A DNA stretch of 64,000 nt from the NCBI GenBank assembly GCA_035314825.1, contig DATFYX010000072.1, forward strand, positions 1 to 64,000. The letters run 5' to 3'. Shown piece by piece: positions 54,034 through 62,334 of this stretch. The notes under the pieces are model-generated. The model was not told the origin of the DNA. It searched no databases and saw nothing but the letters and a program-made list of their open reading frames with translations. Origin of the DNA: Candidatus Eremiobacteraceae bacterium. GTDB lineage: Bacteria > Vulcanimicrobiota > Vulcanimicrobiia > Eremiobacterales > Eremiobacteraceae. Both the position numbers and the translations under genes were made by a program. Numbering within the stretch: the stretch's first letter is position 1; each line of letters starts with the position of its first letter.

Positions 54034-54819
54034 TTGGCTGGAACCGTTTACGTGGTCACCTCGGGCAAAGGCGGCGTGGGCAAGACGACCACCACCGCAA
54101 ACCTTGGCGGCGCCTTTGCCAAGCTCGGGCTCAAAGTAGCGCTCGTCGACGCGGACATCGGCCTGCGCAATCTCGACCTCGTGCTCGGGCTCGAGAAACG
54201 CATCGTCTACGATTTGGTCGATCTCGTCGAAGGGCGTTGCCAATCGCGCCAAGCCCTCATCAAGGACCGGCGTTTCGACGATCTGTATTTGCTGCCGGCG
54301 TCACAGGTCAAAGACAAAGAATCGGTCAGCGAGGATCAGATGCGCATCGCGATGCGCAAGCTCGCGGTCGACTTCGACGTCGTGCTCGTCGACTGCCCGG
54401 CCGGCATCGAGCACGGCTTCCGCAACGCGGTCGCCGGCGCGGATCAAGCGCTCGTGGTGACCACGCCCGAGGTCTCCGCGATCCGCGACGCGGATCGCAT
54501 CCTGGGGATGCTGGGCAGCCGTCGTGCGCGCCTGATCGTCAATCGCGTGCGGCCGGAGATGGTGCGCAGCGGCGACATGCTCAGCATCGATGACGTCAAG
54601 GAGATCCTCGGCCGCGAGATCGTCGGCGTCGTCCCCGACGACGAGGAGATCATCGACACGACCAACCGCGGCGAGCCGGTCGTGCTCGACGGCGCGCGCA
54701 GGCTCGGGCGCATCTATACCGCCATCGCCCGGCGCCTGCTGGGCGAGGACGTGCCGTTCACGAACCTCGCCGACGACGGGCTGCTCGTGCGGCTGCGCCG
54801 GCTCATGATCGGATCGTGA
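54034..54819 (+). CDS. minD: Septum site-determining ATPase MinD (copy 1)
   Basis: MinD is the ATPase that brings MinC to the membrane and is released by MinE. The 261-aa product (TTG start) has the deviant Walker A SGKGGVGKTTTTANLG (GKGGVGKT 11-18), switch I DADIGLRNLDLVLGLE, switch II VLVDCPAGIEHGF, and ends in the amphipathic membrane-targeting helix LLVRLRRLMIGS. All catalytic residues are intact and the length is standard. It overlaps the second minD by 4 nt. Confidence 0.95.
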   Translation: MAGTVYVVTSGKGGVGKTTTTANLGGAFAKLGLKVALVDADIGLRNLDLVLGLEKRIVYDLVDLVEGRCQSRQALIKDRRFDDLYLLPASQVKDKESVSEDQMRIAMRKLAVDFDVVLVDCPAGIEHGFRNAVAGADQALVVTTPEVSAIRDADRILGMLGSRRARLIVNRVRPEMVRSGDMLSIDDVKEILGREIVGVVPDDEEIIDTTNRGEPVVLDGARRLGRIYTAIARRLLGEDVPFTNLADDGLLVRLRRLMIGS

Positions 54820-55763
54820 GGACGATGGACACGCAAGAGAACGACGCCAGCCGCCCGAGCGCCGCATTGACGGTGGAAGAGGCGATCGCCGCCGCGGCCA
54901 TGCCCGCCGCTGCGACCGACAGCGCCAGCGCAGTCGCCGCGCGCAGTCCGGGCAAGCCGCCCCAGGCGCTGGGACGCACGATCGTGATCACCTCCGGCAA
55001 GGGCGGCGTCGGCAAGACGACGACGACCGCGAACTTAGGCACCGGTCTCGCGGAAGCCGGAAAGAATGTCGTGGTCGTCGACGCCGACGTCGGCTTGCGC
55101 AACCTTGACGTGGTGCTCGGGCTCGAGAACCGCGTGCATAAGCATCTGCTCGACGTCATCGAGGACAAGTGCTCGCTCGACGATGCGTTGGTGCGCGATC
55201 GCGTGCGCCGCAGCTTGTACCTGCTGCCGGCGGCGCAAAACCGTGAGAAGGACGACGTGCCGACCGAGGCGATGGCCGCGCTCATGCAGACATTGGCTGC
55301 GCGCTTCGACTTCGTGCTGATCGACAGCCCGGCCGGCATCGAGAAGGGCTTTCGCAACGCCGTCGTCGGCGCGAAGGAAGCGATCATCGTGACGACGCCT
55401 GAGGTGTCGGCGGTGCGCGATGCGGACCGCATCATCGGCCTGCTGCCGCCCGACGTCGAGGCGCGGCTCATCGTCAATCGCGTGCGCCCGGCGCTGGTCA
55501 AGAAGGGCACGATGATGAGCGTCAACGATGTGGTGGACATCTTGCGCCTCGAGCTCGTCGGCGTCGTCCCCGACGAGAAAGAGATCATCATCGCGACCAA
55601 CCGGGGGACGCCGGTCATCGACATCGACGGATCTCAGACGGGCGCGGCGTTTCGACGCATCGTCCGGCGGCTGCTGGGAGATACGGTCGCCATCCCATCA
55701 TTCCAAGCGCCCGAGGGATTCGTCTCGCGCTTGAAGTCGACGCTCGGCTTGGGCAAGCCATAG
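54816..55763 (+). CDS. MinD paralogue (copy 2) with N-terminal extension
   Basis: The 315-aa product is a second full MinD. The P-loop GKGGVGKT is at 61-68, switch I DADVGLRNLDVVLGLE, switch II VLIDSPAGIEKGF, and the C-terminal amphipathic helix FVSRLKSTLGLGKP are present. It differs by an Ala-rich N-terminal tail of about 53 residues with acidic and Ser/Thr positions. The start is GTG 54816 in the previous stop, or ATG 54825. Conserved motifs in both copies argue that each is functional, perhaps forming heterodimers. Copy 1 may bind MinC and copy 2 something else; this is inference. Confidence 0.93.
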   Translation: MRTMDTQENDASRPSAALTVEEAIAAAAMPAAATDSASAVAARSPGKPPQALGRTIVITSGKGGVGKTTTTANLGTGLAEAGKNVVVVDADVGLRNLDVVLGLENRVHKHLLDVIEDKCSLDDALVRDRVRRSLYLLPAAQNREKDDVPTEAMAALMQTLAARFDFVLIDSPAGIEKGFRNAVVGAKEAIIVTTPEVSAVRDADRIIGLLPPDVEARLIVNRVRPALVKKGTMMSVNDVVDILRLELVGVVPDEKEIIIATNRGTPVIDIDGSQTGAAFRRIVRRLLGDTVAIPSFQAPEGFVSRLKSTLGLGKP

Positions 55764-55783
55764 GCCGCGGGGGAAAAACGGCA

Positions 55784-56218
55784 ATGTTGGACTTTATCAA
55801 CAAGTTCTTCCGGCGAGAAGAGGCGAGCAAGACGCAAGCCAAGGAGCGGTTGCGTCTGGTGCTCATGTCGGATCGCGTGTCGCTGGCGCCCGATGTCTTC
55901 GACTCGATGAAGACCGAGATGCTGGGCGTGGTGCGCCGCTATCTCGACATCGACGAGCGTGGCCTCGACGTCCATTTCGAGAACGCCGAGCGCCAGTTCA
56001 TGCTGCTCGCCAACATCCCGGTGCTCAAGGTGCGCCCGCTCGCGGAGAGCGGCAACGGCGCAGCCGCCGCCGATGGCACCAACGGCGCAAACGGAGCCAA
56101 TGGCGGGTTCCTGTTCGAGGCCTCGGGCACGCCGCCGCGCTCACGCCGGCGCAAACGCCGGCGCAAACACCATCCTCAAGACCAAGGCCCGCAGCCGCCC
56201 GGAGAACCGCCGCAGTAG
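55784..56218 (+). CDS. minE: MinE topological specificity factor with basic C-terminal tail
   Basis: MinE stimulates MinD ATPase and positions the Min system. The 144-aa product begins MLDFINKFFRREEASKTQAK with the membrane-binding helix, then RLRLVLMSDRVSLAPDVFDS (anti-MinCD region) and the dimer sheet GLDVHFENAERQFMLLANIPV. The usual protein ends near residue 88. Here there is an extra tail of about 55 aa: an Ala/Gly/Asn linker, then RSRRRKRRRKHH and a Pro-rich end. The tail might bind nucleic acid or membrane; unknown. Confidence 0.9.
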   Translation: MLDFINKFFRREEASKTQAKERLRLVLMSDRVSLAPDVFDSMKTEMLGVVRRYLDIDERGLDVHFENAERQFMLLANIPVLKVRPLAESGNGAAAADGTNGANGANGGFLFEASGTPPRSRRRKRRRKHHPQDQGPQPPGEPPQ

Positions 56219-56250
56219 CGCGCTCACGGCTCATCGAAGGCTCGGCTCCC

Positions 56251-57360
56251 ATGCTCGAGCGTCCGTGGTATCTATCCTTTAACTATCCGCTCGCCGCGTC
56301 CGCGATCGCGCTCGGCGCCTTCGGCTTGGTCGTCATCAAGAGCGCCACGCTGCACGAGCAGGGCGGCCACAGCGACTTCATGCACCAGGCGGTCTACCTG
56401 GCGCTCGGCGTCATCGCCATGCTGGCGCTCGCGTTCATCGACTATCACATCTGGCAGCGGCTCGCCTGGCCCATCTACATCGTCGACATCCTGATGCTCG
56501 CGGCCGTCGCGTTGGCGGGCCATCAGGCGCTCGGCGCGCAGCGCTGGATCGGGGTCGGACCATTCGTGTTCCAACCGTCCGAGCCGGCCAAGCTGTTCAC
56601 TATCCTCGCGCTGGGCGCAGTGCTCGCCGATCCGCGCCGCAGCTGGTCGCGCCTGCGCGATCTGTGGCTGCCGCTCGTGATCGTCGCCATCCCAGCCGCG
56701 CTCGTGATGAAGCAGCCGGACCTCGGCACCGCGCTCGTCCTCATGGCGATCTTGAGCGCGATGCTGTTCTTCGCATTGCCGAATCTGCTGCACTTCGCGG
56801 CGTATGCGGCGACCGTCACCGCGGCGGGCGCGATCGCCGTGATGACGCCTTACTTCTTAAGAGGCTACCAGCGCCAGCGGCTGTTGGTGTTCTTGGACCC
56901 CAAGCATGATCCGCAAGGAGCGGGCTGGAGCCTCATCCAGTCCAAGATCGCGGTCGGTTCAGGCGAGCTGACCGGCAAGGGGTTGTATCACGGAACGCAG
57001 ACCCAGCTCGGCTTCGTGCCCGAGCATGCGACCGATTTCATCTTCGCGGTGATCGGCGAAGAGCTGGGGTTTCTCGGTGCGATGCTCTTGCTCGGGCTCT
57101 ACGCTGTGCTGCTGGGTACGGGAACGCTCGCGGTGAGCGCCGCGCGCGACAAGTTCGGCGTGCTGGTCGCCGCCGGGATCATCGCGATGTTCGCCTTCCA
57201 TATCCTGGTGAACATCGGCATGACGGTGGGCATCATGCCGGTCACCGGCATCCCGCTGCCCTTTATCTCCTACGGCGGCTCCAGCCTGATCACGTGCTTC
57301 ATGGCGGTGGGCATCCTGCTCAACATCCACCTGCAGCGCGACAAGATGCAGTTCGACTAG
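56251..57360 (+). CDS. rodA: Rod-shape-determining peptidoglycan polymerase RodA
   Basis: RodA is a SEDS glycosyltransferase that builds the sidewall with PBP2. The 369-aa membrane protein has about ten transmembrane segments. GAQRWIGVGPFVFQPSEPAKL, KQPDLGTALVLMAI with the conserved Asp, GTQTQLGFVPEHATDFIFAVIGEELGF, and GIPLPFISYGGSSLITCF are SEDS hallmarks. The short, direct form and PLPFISYGG favour RodA over FtsW. It starts 32 nt after minE. Linking rodA to the min genes is common. Its end is 6 bp from a leftward fragment. Confidence 0.93.
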   Translation: MLERPWYLSFNYPLAASAIALGAFGLVVIKSATLHEQGGHSDFMHQAVYLALGVIAMLALAFIDYHIWQRLAWPIYIVDILMLAAVALAGHQALGAQRWIGVGPFVFQPSEPAKLFTILALGAVLADPRRSWSRLRDLWLPLVIVAIPAALVMKQPDLGTALVLMAILSAMLFFALPNLLHFAAYAATVTAAGAIAVMTPYFLRGYQRQRLLVFLDPKHDPQGAGWSLIQSKIAVGSGELTGKGLYHGTQTQLGFVPEHATDFIFAVIGEELGFLGAMLLLGLYAVLLGTGTLAVSAARDKFGVLVAAGIIAMFAFHILVNIGMTVGIMPVTGIPLPFISYGGSSLITCFMAVGILLNIHLQRDKMQFD

Positions 57361-57366
57361 TCCTCG

Positions 57367-58062
57367 CTACGGACCGAACGCGACGCCTGTCGCTGCCCCA
57401 GTCCCGCCGACCAGAGGCACGCTCACCGCAACCGCTGAGGCGGCCGAAAACGGCGGCGAATACTCGTTCACGTGCTGGTTGAAATCGGGCACCCATAGGT
57501 TGCCGCTCGAATCGAACGCCGGGAACGCCCCGATGGCGCTGCCGAACGAGAACGCGGGCGTTTCGCCGTTGGTGAACGGCGGGTGGAAAACTGCGATGCC
57601 GCCCGGCGCCTGCTCGATCGCAGCGTAGAGGTTGCCGGCGCTGTCAAAAGCGACGCCTTGGCCAGGACCCGCGAGCGGGATCGTCGCGAACGGCATGCTG
57701 GTGATGGTCAGCGGCGTGTTGTAGACGAGCACGTTATGCGAGGCCTCCTGACCGACCGCCATGTGTCCTGCTCCGTCGAAAGCTGTGCCGGTCGCGTCGG
57801 TCAAGCCGTTGGCGTTGGTCAGCGTGAGGGCGGGGACGGACGAGCTCGTGAACGGCGCGGAATATTCGTACAGGTGACTGGCTGCTCCGCTCCGGTCGCC
57901 GATCCAGATGTCGCCAGCTGGGTCGAGCGAGAGCGTGTACGGGTTCTCCAGCGGGCCTGTCCCGCCGAGAGGCATCTGTTGGACCGCCACAGAAATACAC
58001 CGTAAGCCGGGCCATAATGCCGGAGGCCCAAAGCGCGACCCGTTGCACACCTGGCGCCGCAC
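57367..58062 (-). pseudogene. Beta-propeller (NHL-like) protein fragment, probably 5'-truncated
   Basis: The frame encodes up to 231 aa. From about residue 27 it has about four repeats of a propeller blade (YTLSLDPAGDIWIGDR, GTAFDGAGHMAVGQE, GVAFDSAGNLYAAIE, FPAFDSSGNLWVPDF), each followed by a YxxPF segment (YSAPF, YNTPL, FHPPF, YSPPF). No signal peptide exists, the first 25 residues are Arg/Cys-rich and unlike propeller, and nothing resembling earlier blades is found upstream in any frame. A whole propeller needs five or more blades plus a signal, so this is likely a truncated remnant. It may also be a short intact gene; I favour the remnant. Confidence 0.55.
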
Positions 58063-58388
58063 AGTCCCAATGTTAGAGGACGCCGCCAGAGAGAAAAGTT
58101 TTCGAAGCCCTCTCGCACACGCAACGACTCACCGCGACGAAGCTCCTCCGGCCGCTCCCACGATGTGGAGCGCCCAGCCGCGGACACGCACCGCTTGAGC
58201 CGGCTGCAGGAAACGCAGCCAGCCGCTCGCGGGCCAACGCCGCACTGACCGGTTTTGGAGCGATACATTTCACGATCGACGACCGCGGGCAGACGGCCCG
58301 CGCTCACACTCAACCACACCGGATTCCGCCGCGTCCGATCTTCGATCGGCACGCGCTTTTCACTTTGCTTCTCTAAAGGTAGACTTTT
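58063..58388. other. Gene-free region upstream of RNase E/G
   Basis: 326 bp without a supported gene. It should contain the promoter and 5' leader of the RNase gene and perhaps debris of the propeller gene. AAAGGT at 58374-58379 is a plausible ribosome-binding site for the TTG at 58389, and a T-rich stretch (TTTTCACTTTGCTTCTC) precedes it. No tRNA, riboswitch or good promoter match was seen. Confidence 0.5.
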
Positions 58389-61300
58389 TTGAAAACCGAG
58401 ATCCTCATCTCAACCGACGACTGGGAGAACCGCGTCGCCGTCCTGGAAGAAGGCGCGCTTGCTGAGATCTACTTCGAACGCGAAGAAAAGGTCATCGGCT
58501 CGATCTACAAAGGCCGGATCGAGAACGTCCTGCCCGGCATGGGCGCGTGCTTCGTCAATATCGGCCTCGGCCGCAACGCCTTTCTCTACGTAGACGACAT
58601 CCGCCGCGACCCGATCAACATCGGGGAAGAGGAGATGACCGAGCGCCGCCGCGGGCATACCGTCGGCGAGCTGCTCAAGGTCGGCGACGAGATCCTCGTC
58701 CAGATCGTCAAAGAGCCGCGCGGCCTCAAGGGCGCGCGCGTCTCGACCAACATCTCCCTGCCGGGCCGCTATCTCGTGCTCATGCCGACCGGGCGCTATT
58801 CGGGCGTCTCCTCGCGCATCGAGGACGAGAAGGAGCGCGAACGCCTCAAGCTGGTCATGCGCCGCCTGCGCCCCGAAGGCATGGCGACCATCGTGCGCAC
58901 CGCGGCTGCGGGCGTCAGCGAGGCCGAGCTGCTGGCCGACATCGGCGTGCAAGTGCGCCTATGGCATAGCATCCTCGAATCGTATCGCCGCGCCAGCGCG
59001 CCGGCGCTGCTGCACAAAGACCTGAACCTCGTGTTCAAGGCGGTGCGCGACTTCCTCACCAGCGACGTCGAGAGCGTCATCATCGACTCCAAAGAGCAGT
59101 ACGAAGAGATCCGCTCGACCATGTCGCTGTTCGGCCCGCAGTATCTGAACCGCCTCAAGCTCTGGCAGGGCCCGGGCAATCTGTTCGAGGTGCGCGGCAT
59201 CGACGAAGAACTGCAGAAACTGCTCAAGCCGAAGATCTTCCTGCCGTCGGGCGGCCACCTGGTCATCGAATCCACCGAAGCGCTGACCGTCGTCGACGTC
59301 AACACCGGCAAATTCACCGGCGGGCGCAATCTCGAAGACACTATCGTGCGCACGAACATCGAGGCCGCGGCCGAGATCGCGCGCCAGGTGCGCCTGCGCG
59401 ACATCGGCGGCATCATCGTCGTCGACTTCATCGACATGGCGCACGAGCGCAGCCGCGAGCAGGTCATCGCGACGCTGTCGGAAGCGCTGCGGCGCGACCG
59501 CACGCGCAGCACCATCCAGATGTTCTCCAACCTCGGACTGCTCGAGTTCACGCGCAAGCGCGTCGGCAAGGACCTCGCCGGCCAGCTGCGCTCCGAGTGC
59601 CCCTACTGCGGCGGCATGGGCGATGTGATGTCGTCCGAGACGCTCGCCATCGGCCTGCTGCGCCAGATCCGCCAGAACGGCATCGATCAGGGCAGCGGCA
59701 AGAATTGGGATATCGTGACCGATCCATCGGTCGCGACGCAGCTCATGGGCTGGTATCGCGAAGAGTTCGAGAAGCTCGGCAAGTCGCTCGACTCGGATCT
59801 GCGCCTGTACGTGCAGCCGCAGCGCCACCGCGAACAAGTCCTGGTCGAACCGGCGCAGCGCCAGCGGCGCCCGATCGGCGCCGGCAAGGAAGTCGAAACG
59901 GATCTGCTGCCGGTGCGCATGCCGGACCCTGCGTCAGGCGTCGCCGTGGTCGATAACTGGCTAGTCGAAGTCAAGGATGCGGCCAACGGCGTCGGACAGA
60001 CGGTCAAGCTTCGCATCACCGCAACGGACGGCGACTTGGTGCGCGCAGAGCTCGCCGAGCCGCTGCAAGTGGCCAAGCGCCGCCGGCGCCGTCGCGGCAA
60101 AGCCGCGGCAGAGTCGGAAGCGGCGGCTAAGCCCTTGCCGCCGGCGCAGCCCGCGCGTCTCGATCGCATCTCGGTGCCCGCCAACGTGTTCGGACTGGAT
60201 GAAGACGAGGAAGAAGATTACACGATGCGTGGCCGGCCTGCCGGCAGCACGCGCGGGGTCAGCGCCTCGACCTCGGGGCGTACACCTGCTGGACGTGCGC
60301 CCGCTGGACGCACGCCGTCGCGTGCCGCCGATAGCCGGACGTCGCGCGGCGGACGCGGTCAACCGCGCGGCCGGCGCAGCCGCAGCGTCGCAGAAGACCG
60401 CGGCTTCAAGCCGCTGGTCGTCGGCGGCGAATCGGACATCGATTACGAGGATGATGACGAATCGTCGGTGGTGGTCGTGCCGGACAAGACCAAACCGGTA
60501 GCTCCCGTCGTGCCGCTGGTTCGCGAAGCTGCGCCAGACGACGCCGAGGGCGACGCTCCGCGGCGCCGCCGCCGTCGCGGCCGCGGTGGCCGCAAGCCTG
60601 CAGATGCTCGCGAGCTCGCACCGGCGCACGCCGAGGGCGAGATCGTCGCCGCTGCGGACGTCGACGAAGGCAACGGCGAGCCTGCGACCCACACCGAGCA
60701 CGAACGCCGACCGCGGCGTTTCTCGGGGCCCATCCGCCAGCTCTACGGCGCGCCCGTCGAGCTCGGTCGCGAAACGCCGGAGCGCCCAGTCCGCGAGCGC
60801 GAAGAGCGCCATGGCCGCGAAGCCGATGAGCGGCGCGGTCACGGACGTGAAACGCCGCGCGAAAGAGAGCGAGATGAAACACGCGCGCCGCGCGAGGCGC
60901 GACCGCCGCGCGAGCCGCGACCCGTGGAACCAAAGGCGCCTCGCCCAGCCGAGGACATCGACGTAGACGACGAACTCGAAGCGGTCGTCGCACCGGCCCG
61001 TCCGGCCGCGATCGACATCGAGTTCCTGCCCGCGGGCAGCGTGCGTCCTCGTCGCGTCGACGAAGACCACGAGCGGCACCAAGACGGCCATGCGCACCGC
61101 GAACGCGATGAACGTGCACCGCGCGAACGCGATGAACGTGCACCGCGCGAGCGAGACGATCGCGCACCCCGTGAACGAGGCGGACGCGGCGGCGATCGCG
61201 ATCGAGGCGGACGCGGAGGACGCGGCGGAGATCGCGACCGTTCAGGTCGCGGCGACCGAGCCGGGGCACGGGCGCCGCGCACCGGCCCGACGATGAAACA

Positions 61301-61769
61301 GCTCTATCCGCCGCCGGACGTGGAACCCGAAGCGCAGCCGCCCGACGACGGCAGCCCGGCGGTCAAGCCGGCTCCGTTCGGCAAACGCAGACCTTCGCAC
61401 GGGGCGCTTTTCGGCGGCCCGGGGCACGCGCCGCCGAAAGGCAAAGTGCGCCAGCTCTATCCGCCCTCATTCGACGACGCAGAGACCGTCGTGGTCGATC
61501 GCGGCTTCGACCAGACCGGCGCGCCGTTCGAAGCGCAGATCGTGACCGCGCCTGAGCTTGAGCCGCCGGCATGGACCCGCAGCGGATTCGATGCCGACGA
61601 TGAGAGCACGCGCGACGGCGGCTTGTTCGTCTCGGGAGAGCAAGAGCTCGAGGAGCGGCGTCGCCGCGCCCGCGAGCGCGCCGAACAGCGGCGGCTCGAC
61701 GACGTGCACAAACCGGAACCCGAGGTCAACCCTCCGTACCACCTCGGCTTGGACGATCACGAGGAATAG
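58389..61769 (+). CDS. rne: Ribonuclease E/G with long disordered tail
   Basis: RNase E/G cleaves single-stranded RNA in mRNA decay and rRNA/tRNA maturation. The 1126-aa product starts at TTG 58389. The S1 domain is at about 35-120, the 5'-sensor region near 121-170, and the catalytic Asp residues are D303 (VVDVNTG) and D346 (VVDFIDM), with zinc-link Cys404 and Cys407 (CPYC), at the same positions as in E. coli RNase E. Beyond about 490 come a small basic domain and about 600 residues of low-complexity Arg/Glu/Asp/Gly sequence. It holds three QLY motifs at 784, 971 and 1022 and RERDERAP repeats. The tail may scaffold a degradosome; partners are unknown. Confidence 0.93.
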   Translation: MKTEILISTDDWENRVAVLEEGALAEIYFEREEKVIGSIYKGRIENVLPGMGACFVNIGLGRNAFLYVDDIRRDPINIGEEEMTERRRGHTVGELLKVGDEILVQIVKEPRGLKGARVSTNISLPGRYLVLMPTGRYSGVSSRIEDEKERERLKLVMRRLRPEGMATIVRTAAAGVSEAELLADIGVQVRLWHSILESYRRASAPALLHKDLNLVFKAVRDFLTSDVESVIIDSKEQYEEIRSTMSLFGPQYLNRLKLWQGPGNLFEVRGIDEELQKLLKPKIFLPSGGHLVIESTEALTVVDVNTGKFTGGRNLEDTIVRTNIEAAAEIARQVRLRDIGGIIVVDFIDMAHERSREQVIATLSEALRRDRTRSTIQMFSNLGLLEFTRKRVGKDLAGQLRSECPYCGGMGDVMSSETLAIGLLRQIRQNGIDQGSGKNWDIVTDPSVATQLMGWYREEFEKLGKSLDSDLRLYVQPQRHREQVLVEPAQRQRRPIGAGKEVETDLLPVRMPDPASGVAVVDNWLVEVKDAANGVGQTVKLRITATDGDLVRAELAEPLQVAKRRRRRRGKAAAESEAAAKPLPPAQPARLDRISVPANVFGLDEDEEEDYTMRGRPAGSTRGVSASTSGRTPAGRAPAGRTPSRAADSRTSRGGRGQPRGRRSRSVAEDRGFKPLVVGGESDIDYEDDDESSVVVVPDKTKPVAPVVPLVREAAPDDAEGDAPRRRRRRGRGGRKPADARELAPAHAEGEIVAAADVDEGNGEPATHTEHERRPRRFSGPIRQLYGAPVELGRETPERPVREREERHGREADERRGHGRETPRERERDETRAPREARPPREPRPVEPKAPRPAEDIDVDDELEAVVAPARPAAIDIEFLPAGSVRPRRVDEDHERHQDGHAHRERDERAPRERDERAPRERDDRAPRERGGRGGDRDRGGRGGRGGDRDRSGRGDRAGARAPRTGPTMKQLYPPPDVEPEAQPPDDGSPAVKPAPFGKRRPSHGALFGGPGHAPPKGKVRQLYPPSFDDAETVVVDRGFDQTGAPFEAQIVTAPELEPPAWTRSGFDADDESTRDGGLFVSGEQELEERRRRARERAEQRRLDDVHKPEPEVNPPYHLGLDDHEE
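61090..61260 (+). repeat. Intragenic repeat encoding RERDERAP/RGG units in RNase E/G tail
   Basis: Two near-identical copies of a unit containing GCGAACGCGATGAACGTGC lie at about 61098-61140, followed by degenerate copies and then GGCGGAxxCGCGGCGG-type units. Translated, they give RERDERAP repeats and an RGGRGGDRDRGGRGG tract. The pattern suggests slippage or recombination expansion within the disordered tail, and copy number may vary between strains. Confidence 0.7.
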
Positions 61770-61771
61770 CG

Positions 61772-62320
61772 ATGGCGTGCATCGTCACGTTCAACGGCAA
61801 GACGCCGCGCATCGGCAAGGGCGCGTTCATCGCGCCCACCGCCGCGCTGATCGGTGATGTCGAGATCGGCGACGGGGCGAGCGTGTGGTTCGGTGCGGTC
61901 CTGCGCGGAGACGAGGCGGCGATCCGCATCGGCGCGCACACATCCGTGCAAGACAACGTCGTCATCCACGTCTATGAAGGCTTCGACACGGTGATCGAGG
62001 ATCACGTCACGATCGGTCACGGCGCGATCCTCGAAGCGTGCCACGTCGGCAGCTACGCGCTCATCGGCATGAACGCCGTGGTGCTGGACCGGGCGAAGAT
62101 CGGGGCGCACAGCCTCATCGCAGCAGGTTCAGTGGTGCTTGAGGATCAGGAGATCCCGAGCGGCCATCTCGCGGCCGGCGCGCCTGCGAAAGTGAAGAAG
62201 CCGATCGAGGGTGCTGCCGCCGGATGGCTCGAGGTGGCGTCCGATGCCTACAGCCGCCTGACGCGGCAGTATCGTGCGCAGGGACTCGGAATCGTCGACG
62301 AGCAGCTCGTCGAAGACTGA
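61772..62320 (+). CDS. Gamma-carbonic anhydrase-family hexapeptide protein
   Basis: The 182-aa product is a left-handed beta-helix of the gamma-carbonic anhydrase (YrdA/PaaY-like) family. ALIGDVEIGDGASVWFGAVLRGDEA and SVQDNVVIHVYEG are family motifs. Zinc-binding His residues are visible in VIHVYEG and TIGHGAIL, though the second pair is spaced TIGHGAI rather than the usual GHxxxxH. The C-terminal helix is present. It starts 2 nt after the RNase gene stop. Whether it is an active carbonic anhydrase or another metal-dependent enzyme is open. Confidence 0.87.
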   Translation: MACIVTFNGKTPRIGKGAFIAPTAALIGDVEIGDGASVWFGAVLRGDEAAIRIGAHTSVQDNVVIHVYEGFDTVIEDHVTIGHGAILEACHVGSYALIGMNAVVLDRAKIGAHSLIAAGSVVLEDQEIPSGHLAAGAPAKVKKPIEGAAAGWLEVASDAYSRLTRQYRAQGLGIVDEQLVED

Positions 62321-62334
62321 TCCCCGAGGGAAGA

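Noticed and set aside
59961-61097. Leftward frame antisense to the RNase E/G tail
   Set aside because: Arises from the low-complexity repeat DNA of the tail; no support.
61090-61260. Possible CRISPR-like or mobile repeat
   Set aside because: The units are in-frame coding repeats of the RNase E/G tail without spacers of even length.
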